From assembly GCA_016840825.1 (NCBI GenBank), contig JAEORN010000105.1, positions 1 through 13,163 of the forward strand: a stretch of 13,163 nt of DNA, given 5' to 3'. Shown here one piece after another: positions 5,734-12,912 of the stretch. The position numbers were made by a program, and so were the translations under genes. Positions within the stretch are counted from its first letter, which is position 1; every line of letters starts with the position of its first letter. The notes below the pieces were generated by a model that was given only the letters and a program-made list of their open reading frames with translations, made no database searches and was not told the DNA's origin. This stretch comes from Candidatus Thorarchaeota archaeon (lineage in GTDB: Archaea > Asgardarchaeota > Thorarchaeia > Thorarchaeales > Thorarchaeaceae).

Positions 5734-7056
5734 GTGAGTAATAATAAAGAAGTGTATGATCGATTATTTTCGCTCCTTGAACAACACGACCACTGGATGT
5801 CCAATACAATTAATCTCATAGCCAGTGAGAATGTCAGTTCACCAGCTGTCCGATCTGCGATTGTTAGCGACTTTAGAGATCGTTATGCTGAAGGTTGGCC
5901 TGGTGAGCGAGTCTACGCAGGGTGCAAGTACATTGATGAGGTTGAAATCATCTGTATGAACCTTGCAAAAGAACTCTATAGAGCAGAGTTCGCTGACGTT
6001 CGTCCTATCTCAGGGGTGGTTGCTAACCTCATGATGTATACTGCAGCCATGGAACCGAATGAACGAATGATGGCACTCTCGATCTCTCACGGAGGACACA
6101 TCTCTCATGCTCGAGCTAACCTCGGTGGTACTGCTGGTCAGATTCGAGGACACAAGGTCCAGAACTGGGTATTCAATGATGAGGAATTCAACATCGATGT
6201 TGATGCTAGTATAGAAAAGATACGGGGTCTCCAAGAGAAGGGTGATGAAATCAAGTTCCTACTCTTTGGAGGTAGCGTTTTCCCATTCCCACACCCAGTC
6301 AAGGAATTCAGGGAGATTGCTGACGAGTATGGTATGACCATCGGTTATGACTCAGCACATGTATCAGGATTGATTGCAGCAGGTCGCTTCCAAGACCCAC
6401 TAAGAGAAGGCGCTGATATTGTGACCCTATCAACCCACAAGACAATGCCTGGTCCTCAACATGGATGTGTTCTTGCAAAAGAGAAGTATGCTGATGCGAT
6501 CAAACGTGCGGCATTCCCAGGTATGATGAGTAATCATCATCTACACAATGTAGCTGGATTTGCAGTTGTGCTTGCGGAGATGATGGAGTTCGGTAAGGAC
6601 TATACTGCTCAAATCCTGAAGAATGCAAAAGCGCTTGCTCAATCACTTCATGAGCGAGGATTCCATGTGATTGCCGAGCATAAGGGATTCACCGAATCTC
6701 ATACTCTCCTTGTTGATATCACTGAAACCCCATTGAAGGATGGCAATGTCGTAGAAGAAACCCTTGAGGATGCGAACATTATCATTAATCGTAACCTATT
6801 ACCGTGGGATATCAAGCGAGGACGGGACTACAAGACACCTGGTGGTATCAGACTGGGTACCAGTGAAACCACTAGACTTGGAATGAAAGAGTCCGAGATG
6901 GACGCCATTGCGGAGTTCATCACAAGAGTCGTAATGAAGGAAGAAGATGTCAAGAAAGTTGCAGCCGATGTTTCGGAGTTCAGGAAGGACTACCAGAAGG
7001 TCCACTTCGCCTTCGATACTGAAACTGATGCTTATGCGCATCTGCGATTCAAGTAG
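5734..7056 (+). CDS. glyA: Serine hydroxymethyltransferase
   Basis: A PLP enzyme that interconverts serine and glycine while loading a C1 unit on tetrahydrofolate or an archaeal pterin. It is cytoplasmic and feeds one-carbon metabolism. The 440 residues are full length. The PLP lysine is Lys236 in TLSTHKTMPGPQHG. YDSAHVSGLI (205-214) holds the Asp that contacts the PLP ring nitrogen and the adjacent His. NLIASENVSS (27-36), YAEGWPGERVYAGC (51-64) and the C-terminal GGIRLGTSETTRLGM are all family signatures, of the archaeal-type subgroup. The start is GTG with GAGGAG at 5719-5724, nine bases upstream. The MazG-like gene follows after 42 bases on the same strand. Glycine cleavage genes of the same pathway lie 6 kb away on the other strand. 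Confidence 0.97.
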   Translation: MSNNKEVYDRLFSLLEQHDHWMSNTINLIASENVSSPAVRSAIVSDFRDRYAEGWPGERVYAGCKYIDEVEIICMNLAKELYRAEFADVRPISGVVANLMMYTAAMEPNERMMALSISHGGHISHARANLGGTAGQIRGHKVQNWVFNDEEFNIDVDASIEKIRGLQEKGDEIKFLLFGGSVFPFPHPVKEFREIADEYGMTIGYDSAHVSGLIAAGRFQDPLREGADIVTLSTHKTMPGPQHGCVLAKEKYADAIKRAAFPGMMSNHHLHNVAGFAVVLAEMMEFGKDYTAQILKNAKALAQSLHERGFHVIAEHKGFTESHTLLVDITETPLKDGNVVEETLEDANIIINRNLLPWDIKRGRDYKTPGGIRLGTSETTRLGMKESEMDAIAEFITRVVMKEEDVKKVAADVSEFRKDYQKVHFAFDTETDAYAHLRFK

Positions 7057-7098
7057 GATCTCATTTCGATAAAGGGGAATCCTAGAAGGGATGAATGT

Positions 7099-7386
7099 AT
7101 GGATACCAAGGACGCTCAAGAACTAATGAGGAGGATATACCTCCATAAGGACAAGGAAAGGGGCGTCCAAGGCACCATTTTACGCACTTTTGAAGAGCTG
7201 GGAGAGCTTAGTGAGGCTATCACAAAGGGCAATCGAGAGGGCATTGAGGAAGAGATAGCAGATGTCTTCGCTTGGTTATGCTCTCTGGCCAATTTGCTCG
7301 AAATTGATCTCACAGAGTCATTGATGAATAAGTATCAAGGAGCATGCTCCAAGTGCGGAAATCTCCCTTGTATATGCGAACAATAG
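7099..7386 (+). CDS. MazG-like nucleotide pyrophosphohydrolase with Cys tail
   Basis: A 95-residue all-alpha protein of the MazG superfamily, which hydrolyses NTPs or related nucleotides to monophosphate and pyrophosphate using Mg. The metal-binding motifs are EELGE (32-36) and EEIAD (51-55), the normal ExxE...ExxD arrangement. Such single-domain proteins act as dimers or tetramers; the substrate cannot be told from sequence. Residues 83-93 add a C-terminal CSKCGNLPCIC motif that could hold zinc; I believe several archaeal homologues carry it. The ATG at 7099 has GGG eight bases upstream; the nearby ATGs at 7091 and 7095 are out of frame. It is probably cotranscribed with glyA (42-base gap). 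Confidence 0.87.
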   Translation: MDTKDAQELMRRIYLHKDKERGVQGTILRTFEELGELSEAITKGNREGIEEEIADVFAWLCSLANLLEIDLTESLMNKYQGACSKCGNLPCICEQ

Positions 7387-7402
7387 TTGTCTAGTCAAAA
7401 GG

Positions 7403-7410
7403 ATTAAAAG
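7403..7410 (+). promoter_or_regulatory. TATA-like box of the Sec61 beta gene
   Basis: ATTAAAAG lies about 45 bases upstream of the ATG at 7452, giving a transcript start near 7432 and a leader containing the strong SD TAGGAGG (7437-7443). Confidence 0.42.
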
Positions 7411-7451
7411 CTCAGTGAGTTGAGTGGAGTTAGCCCTAGGAGGCAGACATT

Positions 7452-7646
7452 ATGCCAAAGAGCGCAAAGAAAAAACGAAAGAGAGGCGAAGGGCCGATGC
7501 CCAGTGGTGGAGCAGGGCTCATAAGGTTCTTCGAGGATGAAACTCCTGGAATCAAAGTAGGACCTACTCTCGTTATCATCTTCTCGGCTATCCTAGTAAT
7601 GGTAGTCATACTTGCACATATATGGCAGACCACGCAAGCAGCCTAG
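7452..7646 (+). CDS. Preprotein translocase subunit Sec61 beta
   Basis: The small tail-anchored subunit of the SecYE-beta protein-conducting channel in the cytoplasmic membrane, the archaeal counterpart of eukaryotic Sec61 beta. The 64 residues comprise a basic cytosolic N-terminus (AKKKRKRGEG), the family core SGGAGLIRFFEDETPGIKVG (18-37), one membrane helix at about 39-58 and a short tail. Length and order are typical. The start is fixed by TAGGAGG eight bases upstream. It sits just before the L44e gene with its own TATA-like box, so it is likely a separate transcript. Confidence 0.93.
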   Translation: MPKSAKKKRKRGEGPMPSGGAGLIRFFEDETPGIKVGPTLVIIFSAILVMVVILAHIWQTTQAA

Positions 7647-7725
7647 AACCTCTGTAATGGTTACACTACTTGCATGTGCTGTATTCCACGACATCATAAC
7701 ATTTGAAAATGGATGGGCCTGAAAG

Positions 7726-7733
7726 ATTATAAA
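7726..7733 (+). promoter_or_regulatory. TATA-like box of the L44e gene
   Basis: ATTATAAA lies about 47 bases upstream of the ATG at 7777. It predicts a start near 7756 and a leader with GGTGA at 7766-7770. Confidence 0.48.
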
Positions 7734-7776
7734 GCGTTCAAGTTGGGTTGAGTTTACCCTTAGTTGGTGATATACA

Positions 7777-8058
7777 ATGAAAATGGCAAGTTCGCTCAAT
7801 AAATACTGTCCCAGATGCAAGTCACATACTGTCCACCAGATCAGTATCTACAAAAAAGGAAAGGATAGAATCGGAGCACAAGGTAAGCAAAGAATGGAGC
7901 GAAAGACTAGGGGTTATGGTTCATTCCCAAAGCCGATTCAGAAACGCTTTGCTAAGACCACGAAGAAGACCATGCTAAAGTACAAGTGTGCTGACTGTGG
8001 GCATACTATACAAGGAAAGGGTATGCGACTCAAGAAAGTCGACCTAGAACGTGGCTAG
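7777..8058 (+). CDS. rpl44e: Ribosomal protein L44e (eL42)
   Basis: A large-subunit protein located near the E site, found in archaea and eukaryotes only. The 93 residues carry a four-Cys zinc site, CPRC at 11-14 and CADC at 71-74. The basic family core runs from KTRGYGSFPKPI through KRFAKTTKK to MLKYKC (43-71). Length is normal. The ATG at 7777 follows GGTGA by six bases; a second ATG two codons later (7783) is also possible, so the true protein may begin MASSLNKYC. It heads the conserved chain L44e - S27e - aIF2 alpha - Nop10, although here a 160-base gap with its own TATA-like box and hairpins separates it from S27e. Confidence 0.95.
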   Translation: MKMASSLNKYCPRCKSHTVHQISIYKKGKDRIGAQGKQRMERKTRGYGSFPKPIQKRFAKTTKKTMLKYKCADCGHTIQGKGMRLKKVDLERG

Positions 8059-8120
8059 AACTCATCCTGTAAGCTCATTTCTTGCTTTCCCAGTCGAATT
8101 AGTGGGATATGTCGATAGAG

Positions 8121-8128
8121 TTATAATG
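8121..8128 (+). promoter_or_regulatory. Possible internal promoter before S27e
   Basis: TTATAATG in the L44e-S27e gap would start transcription near 8148-8150, just before the hairpins at 8152-8185. It suggests that S27e, aIF2 alpha and Nop10 can be transcribed apart from L44e. Confidence 0.38.
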
Positions 8129-8151
8129 TTACTCAACCCCGACGGGAAGAA

Positions 8152-8170
8152 GCCCACAATGGGCCTTTTT
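8152..8170 (+). terminator. Terminator-like hairpin with T-run in the S27e leader
   Basis: GCCCA (8152-8156), loop CAA, TGGGC (8160-8164), then C and five T. This has the form of an intrinsic terminator or attenuator. It could end L44e transcripts or act in the S27e leader. Confidence 0.4.
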
Positions 8171-8185
8171 CTGCCATCAAGGCAG
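8171..8185 (+). other. Second hairpin in the S27e leader
   Basis: CTGCC (8171-8175), loop ATCAA, GGCAG (8181-8185) starts directly after the T-run of the preceding hairpin. The two stems are independent, so both could fold in the same RNA. It ends 33 bases before the S27e start. Confidence 0.38.
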
Positions 8186-8218
8186 TACTCAAACTTCAAA
8201 TTACAGCGGTGAATATAA

Positions 8219-8419
8219 TTGCCCAAACGCGACGTAGTTCAGATGCCCAAATCACGGTTCCTCAAGGTCAAATGCCTGGACTGTGAGCATGAGCAAATCA
8301 TATTCGGACATGCTACAACCGAAGTAGCTTGCCTGAAGTGTGGAAAGATCCTTGCAAAGCCTAGTGGTGGCAAGGCTAAGCTCGAACCAATCGCAAGAGA
8401 GATTGAAGTCCTACCATAG
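8219..8419 (+). CDS. rps27e: Ribosomal protein S27e (eS27)
   Basis: A small-subunit zinc protein specific to archaea and eukaryotes. The 66 residues include CLDC (19-22) and CLKC (38-41), forming one C4 zinc ribbon, with the family phrases SRFLKVKC and KPSGGKAK. The TTG start at 8219 is favoured by GGTGA at 8208-8212, six bases upstream. The in-frame ATG at 8243 (MPKSRFLKVK) lacks an SD but would also give a family-like N-terminus, so the start is not certain. aIF2 alpha follows after 37 bases. The leader carries the tandem hairpins described separately. Confidence 0.94.
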   Translation: MPKRDVVQMPKSRFLKVKCLDCEHEQIIFGHATTEVACLKCGKILAKPSGGKAKLEPIAREIEVLP

Positions 8420-8456
8420 GACATCTATCTTAGATTCTCATTGGAGGTAACAAGAA

Positions 8457-9251
8457 ATGGTTCTAAAACGTGCAGAATGGCCGAATGCGGATGAATATGC
8501 GGTAGCAGTAGCCTCAAAGGTGGCACCATATGGTGCGTATGTATTGCTTCCAGAATATGGCAACAAAGAAGGTTTCATCCATATCTCGGAGATCTCTAGC
8601 ACGTGGGTAAGGAACATTAGAAATCATATTCATGAGAATCAGCGAGTCGTTGTCAAGGTCCTTCAGGTCGATGAGCAAAAAGGGCACATCGATTGTTCCC
8701 TTCGAAGGGTTTCGACTGAAGCACGTAGATCAAAGAACAACGAGTGGAAACGAGCTCAGAAAGCAGAGAAGCTATTAGAGCTCCTAGCTAATGAGAATAG
8801 CATGACCCTAGTAGAAGTCTATGAAAAGGTCGGTTGGCCTCTAGAAGACTATTTTGGAGAGATCTACAAAGGTCTTGAACAAGCTGCTGACGGAGATGTC
8901 AGTGTCTTTGATGATGTTGAAATTCCCAAGAATCTGAAAGACCAATTAGCTGAGATGGCGAGGACACGTATTGAAATCCCATCCGTTGAGATTGATGGAG
9001 AGATGGCTATTACGGTTCAGGGGATAAGAGGAGTCGATGTCATCAGAAAAGCTCTCTCGGAGGGTCTCGAGCTTGGGAAGTCTCAAGAGAAATCATCTGT
9101 AGAGATATACACACTTGGCTCACCACGATACAAACTCCGAATTGTGTCTCCCGATTATAAGGAAGCGGAAGATATTCTATCAAAGGTACTTGGAACCATT
9201 ACAAAGATTATAGAGAAGAATGGTGGTTCCATTGTCTTTACCAGGAAATAG
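8457..9251 (+). CDS. Translation initiation factor aIF2 subunit alpha
   Basis: The alpha subunit of the heterotrimeric factor that brings initiator tRNA to the small ribosomal subunit. The 264 residues show the three usual domains: an S1 beta-barrel (about 10-85, with VAPYGAYVLL, EGFIHISEISS and VDEQKGHIDCSLRRV), a helical middle (about 95-175) and a C-terminal alpha/beta domain (about 178-264, ending in TKIIEKNGGSIVFTRK). Ser47 in SEIS aligns with the regulatory Ser51 region of eukaryotic eIF2 alpha, but the following Arg-rich stretch is not conserved. The ATG is fixed by GGAGGT at 8443-8448, eight bases upstream. It lies between S27e and Nop10 in the standard archaeal order and is probably cotranscribed with both. 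Confidence 0.97.
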   Translation: MVLKRAEWPNADEYAVAVASKVAPYGAYVLLPEYGNKEGFIHISEISSTWVRNIRNHIHENQRVVVKVLQVDEQKGHIDCSLRRVSTEARRSKNNEWKRAQKAEKLLELLANENSMTLVEVYEKVGWPLEDYFGEIYKGLEQAADGDVSVFDDVEIPKNLKDQLAEMARTRIEIPSVEIDGEMAITVQGIRGVDVIRKALSEGLELGKSQEKSSVEIYTLGSPRYKLRIVSPDYKEAEDILSKVLGTITKIIEKNGGSIVFTRK

Positions 9252-9260
9252 TGGAAATCA

Positions 9261-9437
9261 ATGCCATATCTATACAAATGTACTAACTGTGGTACCTATA
9301 CCCTTGATGAAAAGACATGTTCTAAATGTGGAGCAGATGTGAGAAATCCAGCACCACCAAAATATTCACCTCAGGACAAGTATGGGGATTATCGAAGAAA
9401 GGCGAAAAAGCAGGCACGAGCTGCTGCTCAAGAATAA
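9261..9437 (+). CDS. nop10: H/ACA RNP protein Nop10
   Basis: A small component of the H/ACA ribonucleoprotein that guides pseudouridine formation in rRNA; it binds the Cbf5 catalytic subunit. The 58 residues run from MPYLYKCTNCGTYTL through CSKCGADV to a basic tail (YRRKAKKQAR). Cys7, Cys10, Cys20 and Cys23 make the archaeal zinc ribbon, and NPAPPKYSPQDKYGDYR (29-45) is the linker that contacts Cbf5. The gene begins nine bases after the aIF2 alpha stop, in the conserved archaeal pairing. No strong SD is visible, which fits translation coupled to the upstream gene. The gene often found next in archaea (a PAC2-type chaperone) is not here; transcription meets the convergent STT3 gene. Confidence 0.95.
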   Translation: MPYLYKCTNCGTYTLDEKTCSKCGADVRNPAPPKYSPQDKYGDYRRKAKKQARAAAQE

Positions 9438-9470
9438 TTGTCTGAGGTCTTGTTCTTGTCGATTGGTTCA

Positions 9471-9513
9471 TGAAAAAGAATGTGACTAGTGGCCATCTGA
9501 ATAGATAGCCACT
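9471..9513 (-). terminator. Terminator of STT3, between convergent genes
   Basis: An 11-bp stem lies at 9488-9498 and 9503-9513 with loop GAAT. On the minus strand it is fully paired with one G-U, and it is followed by TTCTTTTT (9478-9471). It starts 14 bases after the STT3 stop. On the plus strand the stem has one C-A mismatch and no T-run, so it serves mainly STT3 but may also stop Nop10 transcripts. Confidence 0.55.
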
Positions 9514-9527
9514 GTTGTCATTACTTA

Positions 9528-12287
9528 CTAATGTAGCTGGACTGGTACCCAAAGTACTGCCCAATCGCTATCGAGAGTTGGATTACCTGTGTCTGCATTG
9601 TTCCAGAACAAGAAACGGATCTGGTAGTTCATTCCTCCAGTCATATTCAAGTCCTGTGAGTCACCAGAGTCTAAGGGTATTATGAACTCGATTACATTGT
9701 TTCCTGTTGCATACTCCGAGGAGTCGGAACCACTGCTATCTTTGGCCCAATCACCATAGTAGTCAATGTGTCCATCGTAGTAGTCATTGCCTTGATAGTT
9801 GACTAGCCGCAGATCTCCTTTTTCGGTCGTATCTATTGGCGAAAGCTGTAGTCCAAACGCATCCTCACCAAGAGTATAGTTATCCATTTGGATTCCATAG
9901 TACATGTGAGTTGAGTTGGAACGAGTATAGACAGTAGCATCATAGCCACCACCGAACACGATATCATAGCTTGAGAATGCGGATTCTGATGCTGAGATGT
10001 TTCCATCAAGATCAACACTCTGCAATGTGTCTAGTTGAGGAGCCCAGTCTGCTGAAGTCTTGTTATAGTACTGCTCCAACATGGTGTAGTCAATGCTATA
10101 GACCTTGACTGTTCCATACGAATAGCTGATGAAATCGAGATTGAATGCACCATATAGATTCGAGGGGATTTGAGACACCCATCTTGTATCAGTTTCGTCC
10201 CAGAATAATGAGTCTAACTGCAATCTAATGGATGAAAGTCCCATGGCTTGCCCTTCTGTTTCATCTCCTGGCTCTCCATACAACATGAGTTTGTATAGTG
10301 TCGATTGGAAGAAGGGGTCGAGTGTATACTCGGTTTCTTCAGACTCGGTCATCGGGTTGTCGCCAAGGTATGTGGCATCGTCAATGACTCCAGAACCGAG
10401 GTGGTCTTCTGCAATTCGAACCATCCACGGCCACTTTCCATCATCTCCGCCAAAGTAACCACTTCGATGCCCCCAATACACTAGAACATGAGATGTATTC
10501 CATTGGCTGAATGTCTTTAGGGACTCGGTTAGGTTCAACGCCATGAGCGCGTAGCCCATCAAAGCTATTTGTGTACTGTTGAATGTAGCATTATCCACTA
10601 TGGTCTTTGCACCTGATGCGCCATTTATCCAATATCCATAGTCCCACCAGCTTGCTATCGTAGCACTATCTGGTAAGACATTCCTGATATATGTCATAGT
10701 ACTCTGCCAGTCAGTTACTTGACCGTCTGCTGATATTGCAGCAGGTGCAAACTCTGGAGGTGATATACTATTAGTAACGTATGCGACTCCAAGTACAATA
10801 TTGACGGATAGGAGAAGTCCAACGAACGCAAACGCCGCAATCGCATGTTCGGATGTCAAAGATGAACTCATCCTGAATCGCCTGCGTTCGAAGACCGATT
10901 GTTGCTTCACGATCTTAGCAAAGGGTGTGATTATGCCGTTAACAGATATTGCGGCAAGGATTGCTGCTGCCGGAGCAAGAATCAGAGCAAGTCGAATCAT
11001 ACTGCCAGTGAAATAGACTGCTGTGACACCAAATAGGAGAACAAGCCAATCTTCGTCCCTTCCTCTCCTATAAGTAAAGTACATTCCCAAGGGGAAGAAG
11101 ATTATTAGAATTAGCAGTGTCTGATAGAAGCTGCCCCAGGGACTTGGCAGATGCTCTGCAACTGATGCGAATATCCGTTGATCAAGTCGGAAGAACGGAT
11201 TGATTACACTCATGAACTTCGCACCTATGTATGTAATCGGGTTAGATGTTGTTGTTACAATTGATAATTCTGTACTTGAAACATAGAAATAGTATCCTGC
11301 AATTCCAACGATTGGACCGAATAGTCCAAGCAGAATTGGTTTCATATGAGGCGCAAGTAGAGAAGCGGTAGTTGCTCGATAGTGTCCTATTCTCTGCCAT
11401 ATCTCATAGAATACAAGTAATCCTGCCATTCCAATGGCTGCAAGGTACGTCATTGAGGTTAAGCTTCCGAATCCATTTCTGGGAACCAAGACACCAAGAA
11501 AGATACCTAAAGTCATTGTAAGGACATAGGATGTGAGTAATCGATTACTATACTTACCACCGATGAGCATTAGAAATGCATAGAGGGCGAAAAGCCCCAA
11601 CATGAAGTCACCGGCACCCCACGAAGCTAGGAGGTATCCCAGTGCAAATCCGGCTGCAACACCAGAAACTGCAGAACCTCTCTTCAAGCTACGTGTGAAG
11701 AAATACATTGTGAGGACTATAGCAAATACTCCAATTGCTTCGTTATCATAGAATCCCGCGATGGTTCTTTGAATGAAGGCAGGAATGAATGCTAAGAATA
11801 ATGCATTGAGTAAGCCTACTGTGTTATTTGATACCTCTCGCCCCAGAAAGAAGGCAACAATTGTAGTTAGAGCACCCATTATGGCTGGTAGAACGAGAGA
11901 AACAGTGAGAATTGATACTTCAATCCCCAAACTATTAGCAATCCAATAGAAGAATGCGCTTGTAAATGGCACACCAATATAGCTTGTTGTAGTCATATCA
12001 CGCCCAAATGGAACCCAAGTTGAATAGTCATACCAACTGAAGAATGACATGTAGCCATTTTCAGCAACATACTCAGTTACCTTTAGCTGGAACCAAGGAT
12101 CGAATGCCCGTACTATAGGTTGTGCATCAATTAGGGGCTCCAAACGCAGAACTAAGGCGGCAAAGAAGATTAGTGTCATTGCCGCGATTATGAGTACTGA
12201 ACCTCGTGATATCTTCGCTTTTGGCTTATGAAAGACCTGCCGAAGGAATCTTCCTGCAGATCGTTTGAATTTATTGAACTTCGACAT
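9528..12287 (-). CDS. aglB: Oligosaccharyltransferase STT3/AglB
   Basis: A membrane enzyme that transfers a lipid-linked glycan to Asn in N-x-S/T sequons of exported proteins (archaeal N-glycosylation). The 919 residues fit the long archaeal AglB type. The N-terminal part has about 13 membrane segments (from about 31 to 500). The first acidic motif is AFDPWFQ with Asp63; the second is GFYDNEAIG in the second outer loop; ASVAEHLPSP matches the loop motif that holds the catalytic Glu. The soluble domain starts near 510 and carries WWDYGYW at 547-553, which binds the sequon +2 residue, then FQSTLYKLMLYG in the region of the DK-type motif. At least nine sequons occur in this outer domain. The first ATG after a leader hairpin is used; there is no strong SD. 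It stands behind gcvH but after a terminator. Confidence 0.96.
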   Translation of the reverse strand: MSKFNKFKRSAGRFLRQVFHKPKAKISRGSVLIIAAMTLIFFAALVLRLEPLIDAQPIVRAFDPWFQLKVTEYVAENGYMSFFSWYDYSTWVPFGRDMTTTSYIGVPFTSAFFYWIANSLGIEVSILTVSLVLPAIMGALTTIVAFFLGREVSNNTVGLLNALFLAFIPAFIQRTIAGFYDNEAIGVFAIVLTMYFFTRSLKRGSAVSGVAAGFALGYLLASWGAGDFMLGLFALYAFLMLIGGKYSNRLLTSYVLTMTLGIFLGVLVPRNGFGSLTSMTYLAAIGMAGLLVFYEIWQRIGHYRATTASLLAPHMKPILLGLFGPIVGIAGYYFYVSSTELSIVTTTSNPITYIGAKFMSVINPFFRLDQRIFASVAEHLPSPWGSFYQTLLILIIFFPLGMYFTYRRGRDEDWLVLLFGVTAVYFTGSMIRLALILAPAAAILAAISVNGIITPFAKIVKQQSVFERRRFRMSSSLTSEHAIAAFAFVGLLLSVNIVLGVAYVTNSISPPEFAPAAISADGQVTDWQSTMTYIRNVLPDSATIASWWDYGYWINGASGAKTIVDNATFNSTQIALMGYALMALNLTESLKTFSQWNTSHVLVYWGHRSGYFGGDDGKWPWMVRIAEDHLGSGVIDDATYLGDNPMTESEETEYTLDPFFQSTLYKLMLYGEPGDETEGQAMGLSSIRLQLDSLFWDETDTRWVSQIPSNLYGAFNLDFISYSYGTVKVYSIDYTMLEQYYNKTSADWAPQLDTLQSVDLDGNISASESAFSSYDIVFGGGYDATVYTRSNSTHMYYGIQMDNYTLGEDAFGLQLSPIDTTEKGDLRLVNYQGNDYYDGHIDYYGDWAKDSSGSDSSEYATGNNVIEFIIPLDSGDSQDLNMTGGMNYQIRFLFWNNADTGNPTLDSDWAVLWVPVQLH

Positions 12288-12305
12288 ACAGAGTGCTCTC
12301 TCCGT

Positions 12306-12322
12306 TCTGACTCAACGTCAGA
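12306..12322 (-). other. Small dyad upstream of STT3
   Basis: TCTGAC (12306-12311), TCAAC, GTCAGA (12317-12322) forms a perfect 6-bp inverted repeat, 19 bases upstream of the STT3 start. It could be a leader hairpin or an operator; nothing in the sequence decides. Confidence 0.3.
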
Positions 12323-12436
12323 CCGTGAAATTTTCAGATTCGCTAAAAAGGTTACGGATAGAGGGAATATTGAACCAAAGCTCTGGCGCCTGTCCAGAAT
12401 GGCATACAAAGGCTTCTTTGAAACACAGAAGAGAAA

Positions 12437-12454
12437 GAGAGAGTCTCCTCTCTC
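12437..12454 (-). terminator. Terminator behind gcvH
   Basis: A 7-bp stem GAGAGAG / CTCTCTC with a 4-base loop. On the minus strand it is followed by TTTCTCTTC. It begins 14 bases after the gcvH stop and would end the gcvT-gcvH transcript before STT3. Confidence 0.5.
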
Positions 12455-12468
12455 AATTTCTGAGCTTT

Positions 12469-12858
12469 CTACAAGGATTCTATGTATTCCTTGTAAGTAT
12501 TAGCATCCATGAGTGCTGCAAGATCCTTTTCCAGATTTGATGGTTTTAGCTTGAACATCCAGCCTTCACCATAGGGAGACTCGTTTACAAGCTCTGGGGC
12601 ATCCTCCAGCTTTGCATTTACATCGATAATCTCGCCAGCAAGGGGTGAGAAGATGTCTGAAGAAGCCTTCATAGACTCAACAAGACCACACTCTTGATTT
12701 GCATCAAGGACAGTCCCAGCCTCGTTAATCTCTACGTATGTGATTTCATGAAGTGAGTTCTGAGCGTAGTCGGTAATCCCAACGATAGCAGTACTACCTT
12801 CGACTTTGACCCACTCGTGCTCCTTACTATATTTGAGTTCAGAAGGTACATCACTCAT
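12469..12858 (-). CDS. gcvH: Glycine cleavage system H protein
   Basis: The lipoyl carrier of the glycine cleavage system; its lipoyl arm shuttles the aminomethyl group from the P protein to the T protein and is reoxidised by the L protein. The 129 residues match the family length. The lipoyl lysine is Lys64 in GLVESMKASSDIFSPLAGE, flanked by the usual YSKEHEWVKVEG (10-21), VGITDYAQNSLHEITYVE (26-43) and SPYGEGWMFKLKPS near the C-terminus. The ATG has AGGTGG at 12868-12873, nine bases upstream. It follows gcvT by 54 bases on the same strand and probably shares its transcript, which ends at the hairpin behind this gene. Confidence 0.97.
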   Translation of the reverse strand: MSDVPSELKYSKEHEWVKVEGSTAIVGITDYAQNSLHEITYVEINEAGTVLDANQECGLVESMKASSDIFSPLAGEIIDVNAKLEDAPELVNESPYGEGWMFKLKPSNLEKDLAALMDANTYKEYIESL

Positions 12859-12912
12859 AATTATCTACCACCTGATTTGCGGGTACATTCTCCTAATGAA
12901 TTCTTTCGTTGC

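Noticed and set aside
8059..8218. A C/D-box or H/ACA guide RNA in the L44e-S27e gap
   Set aside because: No paired C (RUGAUGA) and D (CUGA) boxes, and no hairpin of adequate length with a properly placed ACA; the hairpins fit a leader or terminator better.
12188..12540. Open frames across the STT3 start and the gcvH-STT3 gap (both strands)
   Set aside because: They cover the gcvH terminator hairpin and the STT3 N-terminus and show no recognisable protein features.
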